The notes under the pieces: model-generated
The model's database searches: none
Told to the model about the DNA's origin: nothing
The model's input: only the letters and a program-made list of their open reading frames with translations
NCBI GenBank assembly: GCA_019155205.2
Contig: JAHNZQ020000308.1
Location: forward strand, 1,658,398 to 1,722,397
Origin: Gracilaria vermiculophylla
Lineage: Eukaryota > Rhodophyta > Florideophyceae > Gracilariales > Gracilariaceae
DNA: 64,000 bases
Reading direction: 5' to 3'
Translations under genes and position numbers: made by a program
In this document: positions 50,101-61,204 of the stretch, piece after piece
How the letters are laid out: every line of letters begins with the position of its first letter
Position numbering within the stretch: position 1 is the first letter of the stretch

Positions 50101-50221
50101 AGTCTGAGGGGACAGAAATGGATGAAGGACCCCATGAAATTAAGGACACATCCTCATGTCGGGCTATGCGGGAAAAGAAGACGGCTTGGTGACCGTGGGG
50201 GGATATAACGTGTACTGGCAT
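47192..50221 (-). CDS. NUP96: Nuclear pore scaffold Nup96 with degenerate Nup98-type N-terminus
   Basis: The first in-frame ATG is at 50219-50221, giving 1009 aa; the longer frame opens with GTG. The C-terminal about 650 residues are helical and match the Nup96/Nup145C fold; recognisable parts include F-A-V-F-G-L-L-F-A-L-Y-type helices and D-E-R-L-I-L-L-V-L-A-G-H. Residues about 1-98 look like the autoproteolytic domain at the end of Nup98: S-L-N-G-P-A-H-V-W-L parallels G-L-N-K-P-A-x-V-x-L, and G-F-G-F-A-V-D-S-F-S-R-Y parallels the strand ending H-F-S-R-Y. The cleavage His is Ser here. Acidic linkers follow. In most organisms Nup98 and Nup96 are one precursor; here no FG repeats precede. Confidence 0.75.
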   Translation of the reverse strand: MPVHVISPHGHQAVFFSRIARHEDVSLISWGPSSISVPSDCSLNGPAHVWLHRPSISLSSAERWCKKVHAQYLGAWRRHSTTSGFGFAVDSFSRYRYIDSEEESDSEPHEEDEDRSDSVNRRRALTRKAGQTPARRRIPMSQRVTWKQDRPSLEQEQKQQSSLTPRPRMSASIIVDLTDDEGEIKSEGEILERSSQPLDDHSIDDPFKPSPQWQDSDFDYPKLHSMREALFDTKPLSYGRTSDDTSMVDVPASKAYSFHTPATAPLEPNSDVEEAPGTLPDLSSLSRPTFPRLQDSFSAECQDVFTDAGLFLGRSNRVSFNSNFVFAQKYQFRPFSFEEDRFTIEATQLHPQSPSQRSVLALVLRGQFAAWNGYQNSVKCSSLLKPSLNEAFDIPNVFNITMTQILSDLNESVKKYGDENSKHAFVVFGLLFALYKSAGKGFVDGVDNLMRRLSKWSQGPARTVFDEHSLEMTPMRRAVVDLCLGDVEKAVDTAIEEGHLRLALLMARALEAPKDDLRDDAVDQIVAYRLVDPAELEDNGSDSYVWDRVLENCCEQSAIGIDERLILLVLAGHVAPVARFLRFSWYRLFIMELVHGAGNTGDPQPDRVAAAVSAIKDSEIGTMAPHKNSESELDVAYHMLRLYADPTGKYPITSGVYSSCSFGFTYDPLDMRFPWLLHQVLSAIIPEATTKAAPCILSDGFASQIDAAGLPLWAFYVLCSGGAPVGVLKMALIRDWRAIKCDVVEVMAEGARVEPMDIDREGVMEQASENQEALETEARDAVSLKQMNCLPFLREVLQVPSAWIAEAEALEARADGDALKECEMWLECMTEQGSANAHVLLTETILPEVIVGENFALYDPCVKMLRALGERKHISSWLIGGGLLLDYIEQVVGVPQEKPKAEPVVLHDMVDRLFAFEEKARSPLQRQCARAIADGIATAQRAVLLGVEGTLRTDMLNDLIEDLGRLPISSGVKLRLTAEYTAEEEKGQVTSTRLSGAFPGYGKYLTVEE

Positions 50222-50907
50222 GAATGTGTTTTCGACACGGAATAGATTTGAAAAAATCACGTCAGCAACAACGAAGTGTTCCCTCCAAAGAAGCCAATGA
50301 AGCCAAAGAATGAATGAAGTATTATCGGCGAGTACTGAAAACAAGGGCCCTGTCCGGTTTGGATAATGGGATATATTGCTTTGTGCCTTGAAATGCGCTC
50401 TTGATAGTTGTTTCTTTCGTTCAATGCATCCGGCTATGGTCAGAGGCACGAATAGATCACCATCAAACACATGTTGATTTATTAGCAGTTTGAAATTTCG
50501 TTCTGTGGCACCAGATCCTCAGGATATGATCCATTCTTCAATTATCCAAATTGGATCAACACATATTACAAGTTGAAGAGTTTCTTACCTTGTCAGCGCC
50601 ATGTCACGATGACGTACTTGCCCATCATCTCGCATACGTTCCCTCTCCTGCCAGATGTGGCAAACAGACGCGCGGCTTGCGCTTCACGGCCTTGCCATTT
50701 CTGTTATCCGCAAGCAAAACCTGTGAGTCATTAGTAATCTTGTTCGAACTCCGCCAACCTTCGACAAACGCTCCACGGTCGCACAGCTATTCGTCTGCCC
50801 CGAATCGCCCCCGAAGGCCTTTTATCGTCTCTCCGTGTTCCGTAACATTTGCCTCCAGCGGTTTTTTCGCGCTGCTGCGTTTGTGTTTCGCCTTCTCCGC
50901 CCCCAGC
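50222..50907. other. Divergent region between NUP96 and the GRDP gene
   Basis: The 0.69-kb region should hold both promoters. In neither direction do I see FG-repeat coding sequence or other exons. GTGAGT near 50722 on the plus strand may start a 5' UTR intron. Confidence 0.45.
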
Positions 50908-52446
50908 ATGGATTCTCATCTCTTAAATCTCGAGCTTCAACGCATGCATCGCAATTTGTCGCATGCAATGATGCAGTACCTCCACGCCGCGCGACGTATG
51001 ACCTACATGGTGAAAGCCGTAGACCTCACGTACGAGTCGATGTACGAAGGTCCAGCTCTCCAGCGTTCTATCTGGCGATACGAGGCATTGTGGTTACCTC
51101 TTTTGGCCGCAATATCCAACCCACCCACGAGTGAAGATGAGAATCCCATCAAACCAAAGTGGGTTCATTCCAACTTCTCTCTCAAAGTTGATGAGATTCG
51201 CGCGAAGAATTTTGCCAAAGGTGGTCTCTGGCTCAATCGAGACAAAATTGTTCCTCCGCTAGATATCGCATGGGTATGGCACTGCCATCGCCTAAACCCT
51301 CACGCTTATGCTGAAGATCTTGCCCGCTTTGCGCGGGATGGTGATGTCGATACAGTAAGGTATCTAAGACAACAAGCCGGCGCAACAACCATTGAAACAG
51401 CATTCAAGTTCAGTGATGGTGAAGATTCTCAGAGCAGACCTACTCGCCGCCTTTGGGAAATCATATACCCGTATGAGGCTTATATGCCCAAGTATCTTTT
51501 GAACCATACATATGCCGAAGAGGAGCGAAGGAAACGTCAACACATCACAAGCTTTACGAACGAGATCAACCGCTCAACTTTTCGTTCAGTTCTCGAGTAC
51601 GACCTCTCTCGCGCGGCTATGCTTCAGAAATCATTTGTATATCAAATTGTAGACGAGACTGATCCAGAAAAATGTGAGTATTATGAAACTAACGGGTACC
51701 TCATGCGTGCATTTCAACGTTATTTGCAATTCATTGTGCTACACAAAACTGCGAACGAGTTGCTTGTGCCTATGAAGGATATAAACATCATCTGGCATAT
51801 GCATATTTCATGTACTACCGAGTACGAAAACGACTGCAACGCCCTGATTGGTTACGTTGTGAAGCATGATAGTATTGCTGTTGATGACGCGCGAAGGAAG
51901 GAAGTGGAGGAAATGGAAGAGGAGGATTCTGGAAATGGCCGGACCCAAACAAGTCTTCAACAGCACGAACTGGATGAAATTCGTGAACGTCGGCAACGCG
52001 GAATACCAATTGTCCGCACAAAACGTCTCTGGGAGAAGGTGTATGGCAGCAAGCCGCGGTACGACCTTCCGGACACAAGGTACAGGGGGCAACCGCATGG
52101 TGAGCGAGGTGGTTTCAAGCAGGTTTTCGAGAAGACGAATGGAACGACACGCGATATTTCGTGGATTGAAACTCTTTTCTTCATGACGGGTGCCACATTT
52201 GTATTCTTCATCGGCGCGATTGGTCTGTTATATTCATTTTACAAAACAATGTTCACGCATGGCAAGTTCTTGTTAGGCCTGCCACTCAGTATTGGGATCA
52301 TGGTCTCCGGTGTGTACATTTTTCTTGCGATTCCAATAAGCCGGCCGTTGTCTTCCGACTCACGATATTGGCAGGAACGCGCGTATAAGCAGACTCACAA
52401 CCCCCTTCCTACATATCTTACGTCAACTGTGAAAAAGTCGTTATAA
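50908..52446 (+). CDS. DUF1399/GRDP-family protein with two membrane helices
   Basis: The ATG at 50908 gives 512 aa; the open frame upstream starts at TTG. Two copies of the DUF1399 signature are visible: D-I-A-W-V-W-H-C-H-R-L-N-P (about residues 118-130) and D-I-N-I-I-W-H-M-H-I-S followed by C-N-A-L-I-G-Y-V-V-K-H-D. Plant relatives, the glycine-rich domain proteins, also have paired W-H-x-H motifs; their biochemical role is unclear. Unlike those, this protein has no Gly-rich tail. It ends with two hydrophobic helices (about 425-445 and 455-480) joined by a short loop, suggesting membrane anchoring. The middle is a charged linker. Confidence 0.8.
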   Translation: MDSHLLNLELQRMHRNLSHAMMQYLHAARRMTYMVKAVDLTYESMYEGPALQRSIWRYEALWLPLLAAISNPPTSEDENPIKPKWVHSNFSLKVDEIRAKNFAKGGLWLNRDKIVPPLDIAWVWHCHRLNPHAYAEDLARFARDGDVDTVRYLRQQAGATTIETAFKFSDGEDSQSRPTRRLWEIIYPYEAYMPKYLLNHTYAEEERRKRQHITSFTNEINRSTFRSVLEYDLSRAAMLQKSFVYQIVDETDPEKCEYYETNGYLMRAFQRYLQFIVLHKTANELLVPMKDINIIWHMHISCTTEYENDCNALIGYVVKHDSIAVDDARRKEVEEMEEEDSGNGRTQTSLQQHELDEIRERRQRGIPIVRTKRLWEKVYGSKPRYDLPDTRYRGQPHGERGGFKQVFEKTNGTTRDISWIETLFFMTGATFVFFIGAIGLLYSFYKTMFTHGKFLLGLPLSIGIMVSGVYIFLAIPISRPLSSDSRYWQERAYKQTHNPLPTYLTSTVKKSL

Positions 52447-52880
52447 TTTTCTAAATATCAGTTCTTGACTTTTTGACTATGAGAACAGACCACCTTGAAT
52501 ACAATTATGAAGTCCCCTTATCTCTCTTTCCTACTAGTCACTTTTGAGTTTTATATTTCGATACAAGGGGGCTCGTGCCTGCAAGTCTATAAGAAAGGAT
52601 GATAGTAACGTAGACCATAAGTTCTATTTCAGTATTTTACATCAGTGTCATTCAAGACTGACATATGAACTCCTCTCGACAAATCCAAGGTTATTTTCAC
52701 CAATATTGCTGAAGCTGAAAGCGCTTCAACCGTCGTTTGAAAACAAGCATCGATACTATCCTTGTAGAACATAAAAAACTGGGTTAAAGTAATCATATAA
52801 GGTACCTACAGGCACAACTGCGAATGTCATTTAGAATAACCTGTTTTACTTATCTGATAGATATGCTTTGCACGTTTTCT
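52447..52880. other. Convergent 3' flanks, nothing recognised
   Basis: AT-rich DNA between the GRDP and STI1 stop codons shows no gene. Confidence 0.5.
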
Positions 52881-54173
52881 TTAAGCTACTCTCAATATGC
52901 CTGATGCGATTAACTTCTGCACTTTTGACGAAATCGTTGGGTCCCTCATAGCCTGCGCAGCAAACTTAGGATCATCCTGCATTTGCTTCAGCAATGTGTT
53001 CATCTGAGGATCTTGCAGAATCCTTTGAATCTCTGGGTCCTTCATAGCTTGCTCCATCTGCGCTTGATCAACCTCTCCTGAGTTTTGCTGCTCCTGAATC
53101 TTCATGTTTGTTTTGAAAAGGCCCTGTCGAAGATCCTTATTGTTGGGTGCAAGTTTAAGTCCTTTTTCGTAGACTTCTAGACACTTGTGATATTCCTTCA
53201 TATAAAAGTGAATGTTGCCCTTTCGAATATAAGCCTTAACAAAAGAAGGATCAATATCTAAGCAACGTTCGCAGTCCTTCATAGCCATAGGGAACTCACC
53301 AAGCTTCATGTACGCGGCAGCACGATTTGAGTACGGAGCCGCATCTTTTGGGTTGCGCTTGATAGCTTCTGTGTACTTCGCGATGCTTTCGGGGAATTTA
53401 CCGGCTAAAAACAATTCATTTCCTTCCTGCCGTTCTTTCGCCGAAAGCTCAGGGTTGATGTAGGCTTCCTCGGCCTTTTTGCGTTGAATCCTTTGCGCCT
53501 CTCGAAGCGCTCGAGTGACCTTGGGGTCAGAATACTCCACCAGACTTTTCTCAAAGGCTTCAATCGCTTTAGCATAGTCTTCCTTCTTCAGATAAGCATT
53601 TCCCATTCGACCATAAGCACGGGCGATGATCTTGAAGTCTGTGCGAAGATGTCTCTCATAATTCTCTTTAATTGCTGCCTTGCAGTCCTCAATCGCTCCG
53701 TCCACATCCCCACTTTCCAAACGAGCGGCTGCACGGTTCGTGTAGAATGCCATATTATCCGGATCGAATTTCAGCGCCTTCGAGTAATGCTCAATGGCGG
53801 CTGGAAAATCACGTTTCTTGTAGGCTTCGGTGCCTCGCTCTTTCTCGTAGATTGACCGCTCCTTCGGTTCCATTGAGGACGGGTCAGGGACTTCATGCAT
53901 GGTTTTGACATCAGGCATGGGCACGTCCGTCGTGGTTGCGTTGACGTCCTCGACAACGGTATCGCCAGGTTGGGCTCCAGAGGATGTCGTCTGAGACAGA
54001 ACGGTGAATAGTTTGAGCACGCGCGGATCAGCAATATGCTTCGATAAAGATGACGGATCAGCAACAAGTTCCTCAACGATTTTCTTGAAAGATGGATCTT
54101 GCAGCATAGAATTCGTCTCCGAGTTGCTCTTGAGCTTTTCCCATAGTTCCGGACCAAAAAGCGAGGACGCCAT
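52881..54173 (-). CDS. STI1: HSP90/HSP70 co-chaperone STI1/HOP lacking TPR1
   Basis: The only in-frame ATG before the core is at 54171-54173, giving 430 aa against roughly 540-590 in most STI1 proteins. The protein opens directly with a DP1 domain (about 6-58: F-G-P-E-L-W-E-K-L, then D-P-S-F and D-P-R-V). A linker with acidic and Pro residues follows, then three TPR2A repeats (about 100-215; Y-T-N-R-A-A-A clamp), TPR2B (about 235-355; Y-S-N-R-A-A-A-Y) and the C-terminal DP2 with its D-P-E-I-Q-R-I-L and D-P-Q-M motifs. TPR2A/2B bind the HSP90 and HSP70 C-termini. TPR1, the other HSP70 site, is absent, and the upstream region shows no TPR coding sequence. Confidence 0.93.
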   Translation of the reverse strand: MASSLFGPELWEKLKSNSETNSMLQDPSFKKIVEELVADPSSLSKHIADPRVLKLFTVLSQTTSSGAQPGDTVVEDVNATTTDVPMPDVKTMHEVPDPSSMEPKERSIYEKERGTEAYKKRDFPAAIEHYSKALKFDPDNMAFYTNRAAARLESGDVDGAIEDCKAAIKENYERHLRTDFKIIARAYGRMGNAYLKKEDYAKAIEAFEKSLVEYSDPKVTRALREAQRIQRKKAEEAYINPELSAKERQEGNELFLAGKFPESIAKYTEAIKRNPKDAAPYSNRAAAYMKLGEFPMAMKDCERCLDIDPSFVKAYIRKGNIHFYMKEYHKCLEVYEKGLKLAPNNKDLRQGLFKTNMKIQEQQNSGEVDQAQMEQAMKDPEIQRILQDPQMNTLLKQMQDDPKFAAQAMRDPTISSKVQKLIASGILRVA

Positions 54174-56228
<2,055 letters not shown>

Positions 56229-57787
56229 TATAATGTGCTCGGAATGGAAGACACAAACAGCAAAATGGCTTTGTTGATAACGTGGTGCAAAAATAACAGA
56301 TATTGGTAGCCTGGGCCTCGGCAAGCGGAAATTGCTCTTTGTTCATGATTTGTCAAGCACTTTTACATCTGCCCAGTCAGTGGTGTCAGCCCATCTTTTC
56401 CTAGGTTTCTCTATCAGATGTGACTTCAAGCCAAACCTTTTGCAATTCAACAAGAACTTGTGGATGTCGTAAATTTTAAAAGAATTCTCGGACGCAACAA
56501 GCATGTTGAATATTATGGTACATGAAGACATTTCGATGTTCGATGTTCTTACCAACGAACATATTATTCCAGTGTGCAGACATCTATACCCCTTCACACA
56601 GACCTTATTCTTGAAATTTTCAGGCGATGGTTTTCGAAGTCAGTGATGATGGAGAGAGGGGTTACATCGCGTATTGTGGCATACACAAACTTAACAAGCA
56701 AACATAATCTTTCTTCAACAGTGATTTGCGATATGCCGCATCTGTAAACAGCTCAAGTTTGTTTGCTTGGATGTGTGATATTGCGAAGTAAGCCGTTTGT
56801 ATGCCCGAAAACTGTAAAACTTCCCTTCTATTGAATTGCCAGCATCCGTTTCTAGACTAGGTCCTTCGGAAGCAGAACCGAGCTGAAAGGCCGACGCCTT
56901 GGGTTCGCCTTTCTATGTTGTGGGCCTGATGGGGATCTTGTGGTATGATCTCCAAGCATCCTTCCCACTGTGGTTAAATTATGATATAGGCACTTAGGCA
57001 GGTGAGGAATTTCCAGGGCGTGACATCCCCCCTTCGTTAATAATAGTGTCCATTTATTTATAATACAAAGTGAAACGACATGATTGCCAGACTACAGTGA
57101 GAAGGTAGTTAACGTGCAATCATTTGTTTAATTTGCAGACTACCTCCTGGACCGATGAACAAAAACCAAGAACGAAGGGTAGCAGCCAGGTTCAGGAAGC
57201 TTCGGGGGTCCAATAATATAAGAGTACCATGGTACAGTGGACCAAAGCACAGTGGCATTCCGACTCATCTTTCATCTTTTCCGATTGGTTGCAATGGCTT
57301 CCGCGTCATGGTGGTCGTCGACTGCTTTTCGAGTTTCCTCCTTCAGCATTCCGTTCATGGGCTCCTTATGAAAGCCGCCACTGGCTCTCCATCCAAGGTA
57401 TTAATCTTGAACGCCTTCTGCACAGCAAGTGAAACATTTGAATGTGAAATCGAATGTGTGTCAGAGTTTCGCTGCTTGTTGCCCGCCAAGTTTCCTCTTT
57501 AGAGCCCCGACGCTTGATTCAAGTTCGCCCTCATGTATCTTTGATGAAATATTACGGAAGTTTCTCGTGTGCTATTCCGATGCGGACCTAACATACCCAG
57601 TTGAACACTTGAAATCTAAGTTGTACAATTGCGAACTCAGCACCGTTTGATCGCTGGAAATATTGTTGACCATTTTAATCACAGCATGCGGAAAACTTGC
57701 TGCGGCACCAATTCTCAAGTGCTGATTCCCTTGTTTCGTGGATAGCCCAATCCAGCCTGAACAGCACCCACATTAAGTGAACTGGTT
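56229..57787. other. Intergenic with possible transposon remains
   Basis: A sequence near 57010-57035 (GCGTGACATCCCCCC) and open frames at 57155-57650 suggest old mobile DNA, but no conserved domain is clear. One frame (57229-57432) is Trp-rich and protein-like. No start, splice site or family supports a call. Confidence 0.35.
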
Positions 57788-58975
57788 ATGGATACTCGAC
57801 CAGGTCCGTATCTACCGATGCCATATACTATTCGGGAAGCGCTGTATGGTAATCAGGGTCTGGAACCTTGCGTACGCAGTATATCTCATTCTTGGAATCT
57901 TGTGGTCCTTCAGAGGTTGAGAAGGTTCGAGCCGATAATTGATCGTCCGAAACAAGCAGTACAACATCTCTTTGAATTGTTTATACTACATGTTTGTCAA
58001 TTTGACATCTCCTACGACTTCAAATGGGTGGATGACCTAGTCCAGTACCTTGCAGCGATATCGCAGCATCTTATACGCCCTGTTAAACCTGAACATTCTG
58101 TGCAGTGGAGAGCAGCAGTCTACGACAAGCGTGGCAAAACGGTTCGACATGTACCTCAAACAGAAGAGTCATATCCGAAATACAAGACCGTGGATTCGCG
58201 TCATATTGTGGAAATCATTTCCCGCTACAGCCAGACATTTACTGAGACGGATATCACGAAAGATGAGTTAAGTCGCATGTCTGGGCTAATGGATGAGCCT
58301 GCCAAGACCGCCATTATGGTTTACGCTTGGTACTTAAAAACCTATCAGATCAAAAATGGTTGGTTACGTCCATATCTGAATTCACCTTTAGGTCGTCGTG
58401 AGAGACATCGAAACATGTCGAGCTTGTCCCGGAGAGACGCTTCCATCACGCTAGGTCGACTTGGTCGACTCGGAGAAGAACTGCACACCTTATATGCTCT
58501 CGCATTTTTGGACACAAGAGGGCACCTTACCTGGTACACTGTTCGACAAGCAGCTAAAGGGGAAATTATTGGAGGTGTAGCTTCCAGCTATGCCAGAGGA
58601 AATAACGTTCGTATCCATAGTTCGAAGGATAGGCGTCATTCAATTCAGATTCGCTTCGATCATATCTGTAACTTTGAGGTGCTTGACTTCCGCTTATGGG
58701 AATCATGGACTCACAATTTAAGAAGTGCCGGTCCCTGCAAATCGATGGGTAATCGCAGACGAAGTTTACGAGCAGTACGGTTTGATGAACCGGTTGTACT
58801 CGAAGACGCGTTGGCAGTAGGATTTCGCATAGTGCACGGTGTGCTCGTGAACCCGGAAGGAAAACCAATGCAAGTTTCTAGACAAAGGGATGGACTTTTT
58901 AAGGCTCGCCGGCATCATCTGCGTCGTATATCAAACGAAGTTGACAGATGGCATCCTCGAATGCGCCTTGTGTAG
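57788..58975 (+). CDS. Unrecognised basic 395-aa protein
   Basis: A single exon opens at ATG 57788 and runs for 395 codons. It is rich in Arg, His and Tyr, lacks a signal peptide or membrane segment, and has no catalytic motif I know. The C-terminal half (residues about 200-320) looks like a folded alpha/beta domain; the last 70 residues are strongly basic, suggesting nucleic-acid binding. It lies between a threonine synthase gene and a transposon cluster, so it could be a lineage-specific or element-derived gene. The long uninterrupted frame argues that it is real. Confidence 0.6.
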   Translation: MDTRPGPYLPMPYTIREALYGNQGLEPCVRSISHSWNLVVLQRLRRFEPIIDRPKQAVQHLFELFILHVCQFDISYDFKWVDDLVQYLAAISQHLIRPVKPEHSVQWRAAVYDKRGKTVRHVPQTEESYPKYKTVDSRHIVEIISRYSQTFTETDITKDELSRMSGLMDEPAKTAIMVYAWYLKTYQIKNGWLRPYLNSPLGRRERHRNMSSLSRRDASITLGRLGRLGEELHTLYALAFLDTRGHLTWYTVRQAAKGEIIGGVASSYARGNNVRIHSSKDRRHSIQIRFDHICNFEVLDFRLWESWTHNLRSAGPCKSMGNRRRSLRAVRFDEPVVLEDALAVGFRIVHGVLVNPEGKPMQVSRQRDGLFKARRHHLRRISNEVDRWHPRMRLV

Positions 58976-59575
58976 GAAGGCATACAAATAACCCAAACTT
59001 TTTCTTTTTCAGAGTTCATTCCCCTTCCCCAATGCGTATCGCTCTTATTTGTGGTTTCATTGCCATCCAAAAGAAAAACAGTCAAAGTTGGGATTATTTA
59101 GAACTAGGTATTGCGTAAACTCTAGGTTCGTTCTCCATTAGAGAATCGCCGTAACTTTGATCAATTACACCCCACGAAAGTGGTTAAGCTTATCTCAGAG
59201 CTTGAAACACCTTTCAAAATAAAAAAAGCCTTTGCTCTAGCTTTGTGTCAGAAAACCCAGAGTATCTTCACTCGAAAATGAATAACGCGATTCGGCATCG
59301 AATCCACATCGCTCCTTGCACACATACAGTAATCCGTACTTTTCAGGGGTGGGTTGCAGTTGATGAGCACAATTGATGGACGCATCTTTGGATTACAATA
59401 GGGAAGGACTTCGTGTGTTATGGATGGCTATCAGATGGCAGCACTTCTGCCCCATCCTTCCATCGAATGATGAACATTACAATTGGCACTTATTTGGGTG
59501 ATATACTGTGCGTTTCAAAATCATAAAACGTAATAAATACCCCTAAAAGGTGCATCAAAACTGTACTGTAGGCTA
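58976..59575. other. Intergenic bordering the transposons
   Basis: No gene is seen. A TACTGTGCGTTTCAAAA motif at 59504-59520, related to the repeats at 28381-28478, may be the outer end of another Tc1/mariner element. Confidence 0.45.
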
Positions 59576-59777
59576 AAGTGCTGTGCAAAAAGATAGGACC
59601 ACCCCCAAAATACAGCTTGTGGTCAACATGGTTCCCTTTTTTTTTATGTAGACCACACAACACAGTTGCGAATAAAACAAAAGCACTAAAAGACACACAA
59701 CATTTTTCATAAAACATTTGTGAAACATTACAAAAATAAAAATAAATTTTATAGCTGTTCAAAAAGATAGGTCCACT
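59576..59777 (+). repeat. Left end: outer and inner direct repeats
   Basis: The outer copy starts at 59576 (core CTGTGC at 59581) and the inner copy has its core CTGTTC at 59755. Both continue AAAAAGATAGG, then G/A-variable, then CCAC. They are presumed transposase-binding sites. Confidence 0.8.
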
Positions 59778-59899
59778 TAAGGTTAAGGTTCAATATTTAA
59801 TTCTCAAGGGCCACTTTAATTCCAAAACATGTTTACCTATATAAACTAGATTGCGTACCACTAACAAATCATTTTAAAAAGTAAGAAGCATATCTCACT

Positions 59900-60830
59900 A
59901 TGCCAAAAAGTAAGCATCTTTCTGAAGAAAAAAAAGAAAATTTAGTATCACTAGATATCGTCGGTGGAAGCTCTAGAGAAATTTCCAAAGCATATAAAAG
60001 GTCTACACCAGTCGTGGTAAACTATTTAAACAAGAAAACAAATTGTGTAAAGTCGAAAAACCAAAGAACGCCGAAAATAATTACTGCAACAATTGCGCGA
60101 CGAGTGATTCGGGAAGCAGTGACGACATGTTATTCATCCAATTTTATTTGTCAAGCACTGGATTTGTCTATCAGTTCTTTTACCGTTCGCAAAATATTGA
60201 ATCGGAATCCGAATATAAAAGATAAGAACAAAAAAATGCACTCCTTTATTAACAGAAAAACATAAAAAATGAGAATAGAATCAGCCAGGACGTTTGTCAC
60301 ATTAAAGAACTCAGAGTAGGACCAAGTAATATTTGGCGACGAAAAGAGGTTCGTTTGGATGGAGCATATGGCTTTCAGTACTGCTGGTATGATATATGGA
60401 CGCAGGAAAAAATATTTTCAAAACGTCAAAATGGGGATGGTTTTTTAATGATTTGGGGAGCATTTTGTAGAAACGGAAAATCAATTTTAGGCATCCTAAG
60501 CGGTAGAGAGAATGCAAAAGGACTACACCAATACGTTGGAAGAGTTTTTATTACCGTTTACGTTTAAAATTTACGCTCTTGATTAAAATTTTTAGCAAGA
60601 CAATGCCTTTTTACATACTGCAAACCACTGAAAACTGTGGTTTAAAACTGTAATATAGATGTAATTGAGTTGCCATCGTGTTTTTGGGATCTTAACGCAA
60701 TCGCGAATGTGTGGAGGATATTTGCGATCAAAGTTTTTTGCGGTGGAAGGCAATTTAGCAATGTCAAAAAGTTGCAGAATACTGTTACGCAGGAATGGAA
60801 TTCTATTTAGAAGAAAACGTTACATAGTTT
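59900..60830 (+). pseudogene. Broken Tc1/mariner transposase
   Basis: The ATG at 59900 opens a helix-turn-helix N-terminus of 121 codons (S-S-R-E-I-S-K-A-Y, then a second HTH), followed by two in-frame stops near 60263 and 60315. The DDE-domain start V-I-F-G-D-E-K-R-F-V-W lies in the same frame. A frameshift then moves the reading to I-W-G-A-F-C-R-N-G-K, and later blocks F-x-Q-D-N-A-F-L-H-T-A and W-D-L-N-A-I-A-N-V-W appear in other frames. The usual catalytic Glu of I-E-N-x-W is Ala. The gene cannot make an active enzyme. Confidence 0.85.
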
Positions 60831-60932
60831 AGTTACTTTTATGCAGAACCGTTGCGTTAGAGTCCTACAGAACGCTGATAGATAAACCAAGTATTAAACG
60901 TACTGCAATGCGGAAATAATACACTGTTCTTA

Positions 60933-61135
60933 TTGGTGGACCTATCGTTTTGCACAGCTAAAAATTTGAAAATGTTATCGCATTCAAAAGTCTTTTGGCG
61001 GTTTCATTTGAAACAGATGAATATCAATTACTACATTGCGGGTGCTACTGTATGTGTTTTTTTGGTAGAAAAAAACGTTGCGTACTCCCTATACGTTCAG
61101 TTTATAGGGTGGACCTATCATTATGCACAGCACCG
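60933..61135 (-). repeat. Right end: inner and outer direct repeats
   Basis: The inner copy lies at 60935-60960 and the outer at 61107-61135, both inverted relative to the left end. The spacing of 173 bp mirrors the left end. Confidence 0.8.
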
Positions 61136-61204
61136 TAGTGCTTGCACATCGTCTTAGTAGAATCCTTTAAATAAGACATGTATACCGTCTTCTTTCTTGT
61201 AAAA

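Larger units (their letters stand above)
59576..61135 (+). mobile_element. Degenerate Tc1/mariner transposon with IR/DR ends
   Basis: The element is 1560 bp and flanked on both sides by TA (59574-59575 and 61136-61137), the usual Tc1/mariner target. Each end carries two copies of a motif C-T-G-T-G-C-A-A-A-A-x-G-A-T-A-G-G-x-C-C-A-C: an outer one at the tip and an inner one about 174 bp inward on the left and 173 bp on the right, in the same orientation within each end. This paired arrangement is the inverted-repeat/direct-repeat structure known from Sleeping Beauty-like elements. Inside is a broken transposase. Confidence 0.8.

Noticed and set aside
57155..57502. Possible integrase fragment (V-V-V-D-C-F-S-S-F)
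   Set aside because: The resemblance to an integrase core is limited to one short motif; no other catalytic residues are aligned.
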